NCBI RefSeq assembly: GCF_004339465.1
Contig: NZ_SMFY01000001.1
Coordinates: 1,240,001 to 1,304,000 of the forward strand
Length of the DNA stretch: 64,000 bases
From: Ancylobacter aquaticus
GTDB taxonomy: Bacteria; Pseudomonadota; Alphaproteobacteria; Rhizobiales; Xanthobacteraceae
Reading direction: 5' to 3'
A program made the translations under genes and the position numbers. Each line of letters opens with the position of its first letter. Position 1 is the first letter of the stretch. Below are positions 53,959 to 62,124 of the stretch, piece by piece. The notes beneath the pieces are model-generated. The model was given only the letters and a program-made list of their open reading frames with translations. It was not told the origin of the DNA and ran no database searches.

Positions 53959-54855
53959 TCACGGCGCCGGGCAGGCCACCGTCCGGCGCCGCGCATCGGC
54001 GAACAGGTAGCCGGCAACGGCGATCACCACCAGCGCGCCGCCGAACAGCGCCGGCGGGCCGACCCGCTCGTCATAAGCCAGCCACACCCAGAGCGGGGAC
54101 AGGGCCACGTCGAGCAGCAGCAGCAGGCCGATTTCGCCGGAGCGTATGTGCCGCCCACCCGTCAGGGTCAGCACATTGGCGAGGCCCGAGGTCAGCACGC
54201 CGAGCAGCAGGCAGGCCCAGAGCGAGGCCGCCGGCGGCAGCCCCCCCGGCACCAGCGGCAGGGCGATGAGCGCGGCTAAAACGGCGGAGACGAGGCTGAC
54301 CAATGTCAGGTCGAGCCCCGGATGCTTCTTCGCCTGTACCAGCAGCCCGGCCCAGCTCAGCGTCATCAGCCCCGCGACAACCATGCCGGCGGCATCGCCG
54401 GCCGACATCGCGGCGCCCGCGGTAATTGCGATGCCCAATGCTGCCAGCAGCGCCGCTCCGCCGAAGCGCCGGTCCAGCTTCTCGCGCAGCAGCCAGAGCC
54501 CCAGTAAGGCGGTGACGAAGGGCAGGGTGGCATAGACGGTCATCACTGCCGCCACCGAGGTGAGTTGCAGCGCGGCGATGTAACCGACATTGCCGGCCAC
54601 CGCGAGGCCGATGGTGACGAGGCCCGCCGGGGCGATGCTTGCGCGCAACGCCTGCCCCTTGCCGGCGGTGGCCAGCAGCCAGAAAGGTCCCAGCGCAAGC
54701 GCGGCGAACACCGAGCGCCAGAGGATGATTGTCCACGCATCGAGATCGGCCATGCGGACGAAAAGGCCGACGAAGCTCCACAGCAGGGTGGAGAACAGCA
54801 CCACGGCAAGACCGGCCGCACGGGGTGTCAGAAGGGTGCCGGACGTGATGGACAT
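53959..54855 (-). CDS. EamA/DMT-family transporter
   Basis: Inner-membrane exporter of the drug/metabolite transporter superfamily, 298 residues, with ten membrane helices in two EamA repeats (about 10-140 and 155-290). Typical blocks are LDAWTIILWRSVFAALALGPFWLL and TVYATLPFVTALLGLWLLREKL. The ATG at 54853-54855 is preferred to an open extension that holds no membrane helix. It is divergent from a tetR gene with a short palindrome between, so it is probably the efflux target of that repressor. Substrate unknown. Confidence 0.9.
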   Translation of the reverse strand: MSITSGTLLTPRAAGLAVVLFSTLLWSFVGLFVRMADLDAWTIILWRSVFAALALGPFWLLATAGKGQALRASIAPAGLVTIGLAVAGNVGYIAALQLTSVAAVMTVYATLPFVTALLGLWLLREKLDRRFGGAALLAALGIAITAGAAMSAGDAAGMVVAGLMTLSWAGLLVQAKKHPGLDLTLVSLVSAVLAALIALPLVPGGLPPAASLWACLLLGVLTSGLANVLTLTGGRHIRSGEIGLLLLLDVALSPLWVWLAYDERVGPPALFGGALVVIAVAGYLFADARRRTVACPAP

Positions 54856-54898
54856 GAGGGCCTCTGTGTGTTCCGATCCGACGCATGATAGGCAACAG

Positions 54899-54913
54899 TA
54901 GACCGGTCGTCTA
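54899..54913. promoter_or_regulatory. putative TetR operator
   Basis: TAGACCGGTCGTCTA: arms TAGAC and GTCTA are perfect inverted copies around a 5-base centre, directly before the tetR start (54917) and 44 bases before the exporter start. Size and place fit a TetR-type operator that controls both genes. Confidence 0.6.
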
Positions 54914-54916
54914 GAG

Positions 54917-55522
54917 ATGACAGACAAACCATCCACGCGCGACAAAATCGTCACAGCCGGCAGGAAGGCGATGCTGGAGCAGGGCTATGAAGGCACCGGA
55001 ATCGGGCCGCTTCTGGCGTCGGTGGCGGTGCCCAAGGGCTCATTCTACCATTTCTTCGCCAGCAAGCAGGATTTCGCCGGGGCGGTCCTCGCCGCTTATG
55101 CCGGCCAGTACCGCCAGCAGCGGCAGGAGCTTTTCGCCGATATGTCGCTGACCCCGCTCACGCGGATCGAGCGCCATCTGGTGCAGGTCGAGCGCGATTC
55201 GGTGGCGGAGGCGGACGTGCCGGGCTGTCTCTACGGCGTCCTCGCCCAGGCCGCCCCCAGCCTGGGCGAGGAACTGCGCGGCCAGCTTCACGGCGCCTTC
55301 GCCGCCTGGGAACAGGATCTGGCCGCGCTGATCGGCGAGGCCCAGCGCGCCGGCGAGGCCGACGGCGCGCTCGACCCCGTGGAGATGGCGGCGCACATCG
55401 TCGACACCTATGAGGGCGCGGTCATCCGGGCGCGGGCCGGCGATGGACCGGCGGCCTTCGCCCGATTCCGCAAATTCGCCCTGGCGCTGCTCCGGGGCGG
55501 CGCCGGCACCGAAGGGGTCTGA
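54917..55522 (+). CDS. TetR-family transcriptional regulator
   Basis: A 201-residue repressor. Helix-turn-helix: TRDKIVTAGRKAMLEQGYEGTGIGPLLASVAVPKGSFYHFFASKQDFAGAVLAAYA (about 7-62), the AcuR/NemR-like branch (VPKGSFYHFF). The helical C-terminal domain has a GCLYGVLAQAAP stretch that often carries a reactive cysteine in these sensors. Divergent from an EamA exporter gene and next to a TAGAC...GTCTA palindrome, so it is the likely controller of that exporter. Confidence 0.9.
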   Translation: MTDKPSTRDKIVTAGRKAMLEQGYEGTGIGPLLASVAVPKGSFYHFFASKQDFAGAVLAAYAGQYRQQRQELFADMSLTPLTRIERHLVQVERDSVAEADVPGCLYGVLAQAAPSLGEELRGQLHGAFAAWEQDLAALIGEAQRAGEADGALDPVEMAAHIVDTYEGAVIRARAGDGPAAFARFRKFALALLRGGAGTEGV

Positions 55523-55627
55523 AGGGCGCTCCCCTCTCGACAGCCGGACCCTCCCGACGCGATAAGCGGCGGGGCATTGCCCTCGACCTTTCCCGTCTCT
55601 CTTCCCGTGACTCTTGCCGCCCCGGAC

Positions 55628-56332
55628 ATGCCCGTGCCGCACGCCCCGCTGATCCGCCTGGAGAACGTCACCCTTACGCGCGGCGGCCGGGTGGTGCTGG
55701 ACGACATCTCGCTGGAGATCGCGGAGCGCCGTGTCGGGCTGATCGGCACCAATGGCTCCGGCAAGAGCTCGCTGGTGCGCCTGCTCAACGGGCTGCTGGC
55801 CGCCGACAAGGGTCGGATCACCGTGCATGGGCTGGATGCCCACGAAAAGGCGAGCGAATTGCCGCGCACGGTCGGCTTCATCTTCCAGAACCCGGACCAC
55901 CAGATCATCTTCCCCACCGTGGCCGAGGAGATCGCCTTCAGCCTCGAACAGGCCGGCATGCCGCGTCGGCAGGCGGCGAAGGAGGCGGTGCCGGCACTCG
56001 CACGCTTCGAGCGCGCGCACTGGGCCGAGCGGCCGGTGCACGCGCTCTCGGAAGGCGAGAAGCAGTTTTTGTGCATAATCGCCGTGCTGGTGATGACGCC
56101 TTCGTTGCTCATTCTCGACGAGCCCTTCTCCAGCCTCGATCTGCCCACCCGCCGCCGGCTGGAGGCGCTGGTTGCCGGGCTGGACCAGCAGGTGATCCTC
56201 GTCGCCCACGAACTTGACGCCTTTGCGGGCTATGAGCGGGTGATCTGGCTGCATGAGGGCCGGGTGCGCGGCGACGGCCCGCCCGGCGAGGTCGTCCCCG
56301 CCTACCGCTCTTTTGCCGAGGCGCTGGCATGA
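55628..56332 (+). CDS. bioM: biotin ECF transporter ATPase BioM
   Basis: Energy-coupling ATPase of the biotin importer, 234 residues. Walker A LIGTNGSGKSSLVRLLNGLL, Q-loop FIFQNPDHQIIFPTVAEEIAFSLEQ (the PDxQ form of ECF ATPases), signature HALSEGEKQFLCIIAVLV, Walker B LLILDEPFSSLD, and a switch histidine in VILVAHELD. The ATG at 55628 (MPVPHAPLIRLENV) is preferred to an upstream TTG. Works with BioN and BioY in the same operon. Confidence 0.92.
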   Translation: MPVPHAPLIRLENVTLTRGGRVVLDDISLEIAERRVGLIGTNGSGKSSLVRLLNGLLAADKGRITVHGLDAHEKASELPRTVGFIFQNPDHQIIFPTVAEEIAFSLEQAGMPRRQAAKEAVPALARFERAHWAERPVHALSEGEKQFLCIIAVLVMTPSLLILDEPFSSLDLPTRRRLEALVAGLDQQVILVAHELDAFAGYERVIWLHEGRVRGDGPPGEVVPAYRSFAEALA

Positions 56333-56414
56333 GCGCCCGGCGTCCGCACTCCCCTGCGCCGGACCGATGGCACCCCGCCTGCGGCGGTACTGGGCCGGGT
56401 AGGAGGGCCGCGCG

Positions 56415-57026
56415 ATGATCTCGCTCTATCTGGCCCAGCGCACCTGGCTGCACGCGGTTCCCGCCGGCTGGAAGCTGCTGGCGCTGGCCTTGATCAGCCT
56501 CGCGCTGGCGCCGCTCGACAGCCTGCCTGTGATGTCCGGGCTGCTTGTGGCGGTGCTGGCGCTCTATGTCTCGCTCGGCAAGGCCGCGCTGGCGCAGATT
56601 GCGCTGCTGCGCCCGCTCTGGCCGCTTTTCCTCATTCTGCTCGCCTTCCATTGGTGGAATGGCGACGTTCTCGCCGGCCTTGTCGTTCTGGCGCGCATCC
56701 TCGCCATGGTGCTGCTGGCCAATGCCGTCACCATGACCACCCGCATGGACGCGATGATGGACGCAGTCGAGCCGCTGCTGCGCCCACTCGGCTGGTTCGG
56801 CGTGGCACCGCGTGCGGTGGCGCTCGCGGTGGCGATGATGATCCGCCTCATCCCGCTGCTCTTCGCACTATGGGAGGGGCTGAACGAATCCTGGCGCGCC
56901 CGCACGGGAAAGCGCGGCGGCTGGCGCCTGCTCGCGCCTTTCTGTATCCAGACCGTGAGACTGTCCCATCACACCGCTGAGGCGCTGGCCGCGCGGGGCG
57001 GGGCACCCCGGCACAACCGCAGATGA
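56415..57026 (+). CDS. bioN: biotin ECF transporter transmembrane protein BioN (EcfT type)
   Basis: T-component of the biotin ECF importer, 203 residues, with about five hydrophobic segments (for example WKLLALALISLALAPLD, MSGLLVAVLALYVSLG, LFLILLAFHWWNGDVLAGLVVLARILAMVLLANA). The C-terminal cytoplasmic helix ends TAEALAARGG, where the ARG triplet couples to the ATPase grooves. Short for EcfT (BioN is typically ~200), so normal here. Gap of 82 bases to bioM and 10 to bioY. Confidence 0.9.
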   Translation: MISLYLAQRTWLHAVPAGWKLLALALISLALAPLDSLPVMSGLLVAVLALYVSLGKAALAQIALLRPLWPLFLILLAFHWWNGDVLAGLVVLARILAMVLLANAVTMTTRMDAMMDAVEPLLRPLGWFGVAPRAVALAVAMMIRLIPLLFALWEGLNESWRARTGKRGGWRLLAPFCIQTVRLSHHTAEALAARGGAPRHNRR

Positions 57027-57036
57027 GGAACCGCAG

Positions 57037-57594
57037 ATGAAAGACCGCACGCTCGTTCAGGTCGCGCTCTACGCCGCCATCTTCGCGATGCTCGGCCTGC
57101 TTCCGCGCTTCGATCTGCCTTTCGCCGCCGGCGTGCCGATCACCGCCCAGAGCATGGGCGCGATGCTGGCCGGCGTGATGCTCGGCGCCTGGCGCGGGGC
57201 GCTCGCCATGGTGCTGCTGCTGTTCGTGGTCGCGCTCGGCGCGCCGCTGCTGGCCGGCGGGCGCGGCGGGCTCGGCGTGTTCTTCACCCCTTCGGTCGGC
57301 TTTGTCTTCGGCTGGATCGCGGTGGCTTTCGTCGCCGGCTGGATCATGCAGGCGCTGCGCCGCGCGCCCGTTTTCCCCGCCGCGCTCATCGCCGCCGTGC
57401 TCGGCGGCATCGTGGTGATGTACGCCTTCGGCATTGCCGGCCTCGCGCTGGTCGGCGGGCTGTCGGTGCTTGACGCCACCAAGGCCTGCCTCGTCTTCAT
57501 TCCCGGTGACGCCATCAAGGCGGTGCTGGTGGCGCTGATCGCCCAGACCGTGGCGCGCGGCATGCCGGAGGCGCTGCTCTCGCGCAACGCCTGA
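57037..57594 (+). CDS. bioY: biotin transporter BioY
   Basis: Substrate-binding membrane component for biotin, 185 residues, six helices. Characteristic blocks: VALYAAIFAMLGLLPRFDLPFAAGVPITAQSMGAMLAGVMLGAWRGALAMVLLL, GAPLLAGGRGGLGVFFTPSVGFVFGWIAVAFVAGW, and the C-terminal CLVFIPGDAIKAVLVALIAQTV with the PGD motif. With BioM and BioN it forms the energised importer. The next gene, an acyl-CoA synthetase, starts 4 bases later. Confidence 0.95.
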   Translation: MKDRTLVQVALYAAIFAMLGLLPRFDLPFAAGVPITAQSMGAMLAGVMLGAWRGALAMVLLLFVVALGAPLLAGGRGGLGVFFTPSVGFVFGWIAVAFVAGWIMQALRRAPVFPAALIAAVLGGIVVMYAFGIAGLALVGGLSVLDATKACLVFIPGDAIKAVLVALIAQTVARGMPEALLSRNA

Positions 57595-57598
57595 GGCG

Positions 57599-59008
57599 AT
57601 GGCCGCCACCGTCGGCGCCAACCTTCCCGCCCTGGCGGCAGCAGCGCCCGCGCGCCCGGCGCTGGTCTGCGACGAGGAGCTGTGGAGCCGGGCCGACCTT
57701 GCCGGGCGGGTTAGCGGGATGGCGGCGCTTCTGGCGGCGCGCACCGCGCCGGGGGAGGGCGTGGCACTCGCCATGGGCAATGCGCCGGAGCTGGTGGCGG
57801 CGTTCCTCGCCTGCGCGGTGAGCGGCCGTCAGGCGCTGGTCTATGACCCCTCATGGCCCGCGCCTTACCGCGCCGCCATCGACGCCGCGCTGATCCCGGC
57901 GCTGACGCTGGAGACGCTGGGGGAAGTGCCGCCTGCCCCGTTCCCCCCGCCGCCGGCCCCGGATTCGGCATTCTATGTCGGCTTCACCTCCGGTTCCACC
58001 GGCCTGCCCAAGGGCTACCGGCGCGCGCATCGCTCCTGGATCGACAGTTTCACCGCCAGCGAGGTCGAGTTCGGACTTGGCGCGGACGACGTGGTGCTGG
58101 CACCGGGCGGGCTCGCGGCGTCGCTGCATCTCTATGGCGTGATCCACGCGCTGCATATCGGCGCGAGGGCGGTGATGATGCGCCAGTTCCACCCGCGCCG
58201 CGCCTTGCGGCTCATCGCCCGCCACGGCGTCACCGCGCTCTACGCCACGCCGACGCAGCTGCAGATGCTGGTGGAGGCGGGGGCGGGTGAGCGTTTCCCG
58301 ACCCTGTGCCTGCTCATGGTCTCGGGCGCCAAATGGCGGGCGGAAACCCGGGCGGCCACACTGGCGCTGTTCCCCAACGCCGGCATTGCCGAGTTCTATG
58401 GCGCCTCGGAAACCAGCTTCATCACTATCGCCCATCCGGAGGAGACGGTGCCGCCGGGCTCTGTCGGCCGGGCCGCCCACGGCGTGGCCCTGCGCATCCG
58501 CGACGCGCAGGGCCACGACCTGACGGCGGGCGAGGCGGGGGCGATCTGGGTCGGCAGTTCCATGCTGTTTGACGAATATGCCTGTGGCAGCGCCCCGGAA
58601 ACCCGGCGCGAAGGCGACTTCCTCACCATTGGCGACCATGGAAGGCTGGACGAAGCCGGCTTTCTCTATCTGCATGGGCGCGAGAAGCGCATGCTCGTCA
58701 CCGCGGGGCTCAACGTCTATCCCGAGGAGGTGGAGGCGGTGCTCGCCAGTCTCGCCGGTATCGAGGAAGCCGCCGTGTTCGGCCTGCCGGACGATTTGCG
58801 CGGGGTCGAACTGGTGGCGGTGCTGCGCGGGAGCTTTGACGAGCCGGCCCTGCGCGCCGCCTGCCGCGCCCTGCTGCCGGCGGCGAAGATTCCGCGCCGT
58901 TTCCTCGCCCTTGAATCCTGGCCGCGCACGTCCGGCGGCAAGGCGAATCTGCGGGCGTTGGAGGCGTTCGCCGCCGAACGGACGAGGACCGGGAGGCAAG
59001 CGCGATGA
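57599..59008 (+). CDS. acyl-CoA synthetase (AMP-forming) linked to bioY
   Basis: Class I adenylate-forming ligase, 469 residues, rather short because the N-terminal domain is trimmed. The P-loop is YVGFTSGSTGLPKGYRRAHRSW (about 129-150), followed by AEFYGASETSFITIAHPEE, FLTIGDHGRLDEAGFLYLHGREKRMLVTAGLNVYPEEVEAVL and the C-terminal lysine in RTSGGKANL. It sits in the operon bioM-bioN-bioY-[this]-thiolase. In B. subtilis the BirA-regulated yhfU (BioY)-yhfT-yhfS operon has the same three functions. The acid it activates is unknown; pimelate or a biotin-derived acid are candidates. Confidence 0.88.
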   Translation: MAATVGANLPALAAAAPARPALVCDEELWSRADLAGRVSGMAALLAARTAPGEGVALAMGNAPELVAAFLACAVSGRQALVYDPSWPAPYRAAIDAALIPALTLETLGEVPPAPFPPPPAPDSAFYVGFTSGSTGLPKGYRRAHRSWIDSFTASEVEFGLGADDVVLAPGGLAASLHLYGVIHALHIGARAVMMRQFHPRRALRLIARHGVTALYATPTQLQMLVEAGAGERFPTLCLLMVSGAKWRAETRAATLALFPNAGIAEFYGASETSFITIAHPEETVPPGSVGRAAHGVALRIRDAQGHDLTAGEAGAIWVGSSMLFDEYACGSAPETRREGDFLTIGDHGRLDEAGFLYLHGREKRMLVTAGLNVYPEEVEAVLASLAGIEEAAVFGLPDDLRGVELVAVLRGSFDEPALRAACRALLPAAKIPRRFLALESWPRTSGGKANLRALEAFAAERTRTGRQAR

Positions 59009-60177
59009 AACCCGCCTTCATCCTTGCCGCCCGCCGCACGGCGGTGGCCCCGCGTGGCGGCGCCTTTCGCGCGGTGGAGGCGCACGACCTTGCCGCCCCG
59101 GTGCTCCGCGCCTGCCTTGATGAGATGTGCGTGGCACCGGGAGAGCTGGATTACGTCATTCTCGGCAATGCGCTGTCGGGCGGGGGCAATGTCGCCCGCC
59201 TCGCCGCGCTCGCCGCCGGCTTTTCCGACTATGTGCCGGCGCTGACCGTCGATACGCAATGCTGCTCCGGGCTCGACGCCATCCAGCTGGCCGCCTGCCT
59301 CGTGCAGTCGGGTGTGGCGCGTCTCGTGCTCGCCGGCGGGGTGGAGAGTTTCAGCCGCTCTCCTCTGCGCGCGGTGCGGCCGAAAGCGAAGGGCGAAGCG
59401 CCGGTGTTCTATGAACGCCCGCCCTTCACCCCCTGGCCGGCGCGCGATCCTGAGATGATCGAGGTGCTGGCTCGAGCGGCGCGCGGTTTAAGCCGCGAGC
59501 GGCAGGCGGCCTTCGCCATCGAGAGCCACGCCAAGGCGCTGGCGGCACGGGCGCGGCTGGAAGCGGAGATCGTGCCGGTGGCCGGCCTCTCCATCGACAG
59601 CTTCACCCGGGCGCTCACCCCGACCCTGTGCGCCCGCGCGCCGGTGCTGCATCGCGACGGCGAGAGCGAACTCGACGCGGCCGGCGTCGCGGTGGAAGCG
59701 GACGCCGCCGCCATGGTGCTGGTCGGCTCGGAGGGCTGGGCGGACCGACGCCGGCAGGGCGGCCGTCCGGTGGCCGAGGTGTTCTTCGCCCAATCCTTCG
59801 GGGCCGCCGCGGACAACCCGCCGGAGGCGCTGAACTACGCCCTGGCGCAAAGCTCCCGCGAAACCTGCGTCATGGATCTCGATCGCCTCGATCGCTACGG
59901 GCACATACTCGACTGGGCGCAGATTCCGGTAGTCGAACTGATGGAAGCCTCCGCCGGACAGGCGCTGACGAACTGCTGGCGCAACGGCCTCGATCCCGCC
60001 CGCGTCAATCGCGGCGGCGGGGCGCTGGCGCGCGGCCATCCCATCGGCGCCTCGGGGGCGATTCTGGCCGTGCGCCAGTTCCACGAACTGGAGCGGGAGG
60101 CGTCCGGCGCCCTCGGCCTCGCCGCCATCGCGGCGGCCGGCGGGCTCGCCAGCGTGCTCATGTTGCAGCGCCTCTAA
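59005..60177 (+). CDS. thiolase-family protein with altered active site, linked to bioY
   Basis: Thiolase-fold protein of 390 residues, normal size. The nucleophilic cysteine region is present (TVDTQCCSGLDAIQLA, C86) and so is the histidine in NRGGGALARGHPIGASGA (H345). However the second cysteine of the CxGGG end motif is replaced (LAAIAAAGGLAS; Ala376), and the asparagine of NEAFA is not there (ELMEASAGQAL). Such changes are known in degenerate or non-cleaving thiolases. It overlaps the acyl-CoA synthetase stop by 4 bases (ATGA). Likely in the same pathway; a YhfS counterpart. Confidence 0.85.
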   Translation: MKPAFILAARRTAVAPRGGAFRAVEAHDLAAPVLRACLDEMCVAPGELDYVILGNALSGGGNVARLAALAAGFSDYVPALTVDTQCCSGLDAIQLAACLVQSGVARLVLAGGVESFSRSPLRAVRPKAKGEAPVFYERPPFTPWPARDPEMIEVLARAARGLSRERQAAFAIESHAKALAARARLEAEIVPVAGLSIDSFTRALTPTLCARAPVLHRDGESELDAAGVAVEADAAAMVLVGSEGWADRRRQGGRPVAEVFFAQSFGAAADNPPEALNYALAQSSRETCVMDLDRLDRYGHILDWAQIPVVELMEASAGQALTNCWRNGLDPARVNRGGGALARGHPIGASGAILAVRQFHELEREASGALGLAAIAAAGGLASVLMLQRL

Positions 60178-60275
60178 ACAGGCGTTTGCCGCGCCCGGCG
60201 TCCTTGTGCAGGATGCGGGACGAATCGTCCGCAGAAGACGAGAGCTTGATCCCCGGGAGAAGGGCCTCCGGCCGC

Positions 60276-61061
60276 ATGAACGCGATCTCCTCACGCCAGC
60301 AGGACATTCTGGGGCTTGCGCGCGCCCAGGGACGGGTAAGCGTCGAGGACCTCGCCGGCCGTTTCGACGTCTCGCCCCAGACCATCCGCAAGGACCTGAA
60401 CGACCTGTGCGTGCGCCGGCTGATGTCGCGGGTGCATGGCGGCGCCGTCGTCGCCTCCGGGGTCGAGAACCTCGCCTATGAGGCCCGCCGCGCCATGGCG
60501 CAGGGGGCCAAGCGCGCCATCGCCGAGGCGGCCGCCAGCATGGTGCCCAACCGTGCCTCGCTGTTCATCAATATCGGCACCACCACGGAAGAGGTCGCCC
60601 GCGCACTTTCCGACCACGAGGACCTGCTGGTCATCACCAACAACCTCAATGTAGCGACGCTGCTCTACCGCCATCCCCGCATCGAGCTGATCATGGCCGG
60701 CGGGCCGGTGCGCCATGCCGACGGGGCGGTGATCGGCTCGGCGGCGGTGGATTTCGTGCGCCAGTTCCGCGTCGACTACGCCGTCATCGGCGCCTCGGCG
60801 ATCGAGGAGGACGGCACGCTGCTGGACTTCGATTACCGCGAGGTGCAGGTCGCCCGCGCCATTATCGACAATGCTCGCCAGATCATCCTGGTGGCCGATC
60901 GTTCCAAGCTGGAGCGCACGGCGCCGGTCCGCATTGGCTCGATGTCGGAGGTCGACACCTTCGTCACCGACACCGTATCCTCCCCCGAGCTGCGCCATGT
61001 GTGCCAGCGCGAGCAGGTGGAACTGATCGAGGTCGGTTCGCTTGACGAGGACGGGTTCTGA
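60276..61061 (+). CDS. DeoR-family transcriptional regulator
   Basis: A 261-residue GlpR/DeoR-type repressor. N-terminal winged helix: SSRQQDILGLARAQGRVSVEDLAGRFDVSPQTIRKDLNDLCVRRLMSRVHGGAV (about 5-59). C-terminal sugar-phosphate sensor domain: LFINIGTTTEEVARAL, LLVITNNLNVATLL, ELIMAGGPVRHADGAVIG and a conserved DYAVIGASAIEEDGTLLDFDYREVQVARAIIDNARQIILVADRSK. ATG at 60276. It is followed by an aldo-keto reductase and adenine deaminase; it may control them in response to a phosphorylated sugar or nucleoside. Confidence 0.92.
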   Translation: MNAISSRQQDILGLARAQGRVSVEDLAGRFDVSPQTIRKDLNDLCVRRLMSRVHGGAVVASGVENLAYEARRAMAQGAKRAIAEAAASMVPNRASLFINIGTTTEEVARALSDHEDLLVITNNLNVATLLYRHPRIELIMAGGPVRHADGAVIGSAAVDFVRQFRVDYAVIGASAIEEDGTLLDFDYREVQVARAIIDNARQIILVADRSKLERTAPVRIGSMSEVDTFVTDTVSSPELRHVCQREQVELIEVGSLDEDGF

Positions 61062-61161
61062 GAACCCTGCACTGCAACATGAGGCTGGCGGGAACGCGGG
61101 CGCCTCGGCCCTGAACGTGCCATCCGCCACCCCTGTCCTATCGACGCCGGAGGAGAGACGA

Positions 61162-62121
61162 ATGGAACTGCGCCGCCTCGGACGCTCCGATATTCTCGTT
61201 CCGCCGCTGTGCATCGGCGGCAATGTGTTCGGCTGGACCGCCGACGAACCCACCTCGTTTCGCCTGCTCGATGCGCTGTTCGAGGCCGGCTTCTGCTTCA
61301 TCGACACGGCGGACGTGTATTCGCGCTGGGTGGAAGGCCACACCGGCGGCGAATCCGAAGCCGTCATCGGCCGCTGGATGAAGGCGCGCGGCAATCGCGA
61401 CCGCCTCGTCATCGCCACCAAGGTCGGCGCCGACATGGGGCAGGGCAAGGTCTCGCTGAAGCCGGACTATATCCGCAGCGCCGTCGAGGCGTCGCTGGCG
61501 CGGCTGCAGACCGACACGATCGACCTCTACCAGTCGCATTACGACGATCCGGACACGCCGTTCGAGGAGGTGCTGGGCGCTTATGACGAGCTGATCCGCG
61601 CCGGAAAGGTGCGGCTCATCGGCGCCTCCAACCTGTCCGCCCCCCGCCTGTTCGAGGCGCTCGCCGTCTCCACCCGCGAGAAGCTGCCGCGCTACGAGAC
61701 GCTGCAGCCGGAATATAACCTCTACGCCCGCGCCGGCTATGAGGCCGATATCGAGGCGGTCTGCGCCGCCAGCGGCCTCGGTGTCATCCCCTATTTCTCG
61801 CTCGCCGCCGGCTTCCTCACCGGCAAGTACCGCAGCGCGGCGGATGCGGGCAAAAGCACGCGCGGTGCCTCGCTGGTGCAGAAATATCTGAACCCCCGGG
61901 GCGAGCGCATCCTCGCCGCGCTCGACGAGGTGGCGGCCGCCCGTGGCGCCACCCCGGCGCAGGTGGCATTGGCCTGGATCATCGCGCGCCCCAGCATCAC
62001 CGCCCCCATCGCCAGCGCCTCGCGCCTCGAACAGGTCGGCGATCTCGTCGCCAGCGTGGACCTTGCGCTCACCGGCGCCGACATGGCGCGGCTCGACACC
62101 GCCAGCGCCGGGAAGGACTAA
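61162..62121 (+). CDS. aldo/keto reductase
   Basis: NADPH-dependent AKR barrel, 319 residues, YghZ/Tas-like. Opening RRLGRSDILVPPLCIGGNVFGWTADEPTSFRLL; catalytic D/Y in FIDTADVYSRW; K in LVIATKVG; H in LYQSHYDDPDTP. The C-terminal coenzyme region is ITAPIASASRLEQVGDLVASV. The ATG at 61162 has AGGAGAG upstream. It ends 3 bases before the adenine deaminase start, so the two are cotranscribed. Confidence 0.92.
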   Translation: MELRRLGRSDILVPPLCIGGNVFGWTADEPTSFRLLDALFEAGFCFIDTADVYSRWVEGHTGGESEAVIGRWMKARGNRDRLVIATKVGADMGQGKVSLKPDYIRSAVEASLARLQTDTIDLYQSHYDDPDTPFEEVLGAYDELIRAGKVRLIGASNLSAPRLFEALAVSTREKLPRYETLQPEYNLYARAGYEADIEAVCAASGLGVIPYFSLAAGFLTGKYRSAADAGKSTRGASLVQKYLNPRGERILAALDEVAAARGATPAQVALAWIIARPSITAPIASASRLEQVGDLVASVDLALTGADMARLDTASAGKD

Positions 62122-62124
62122 ACC

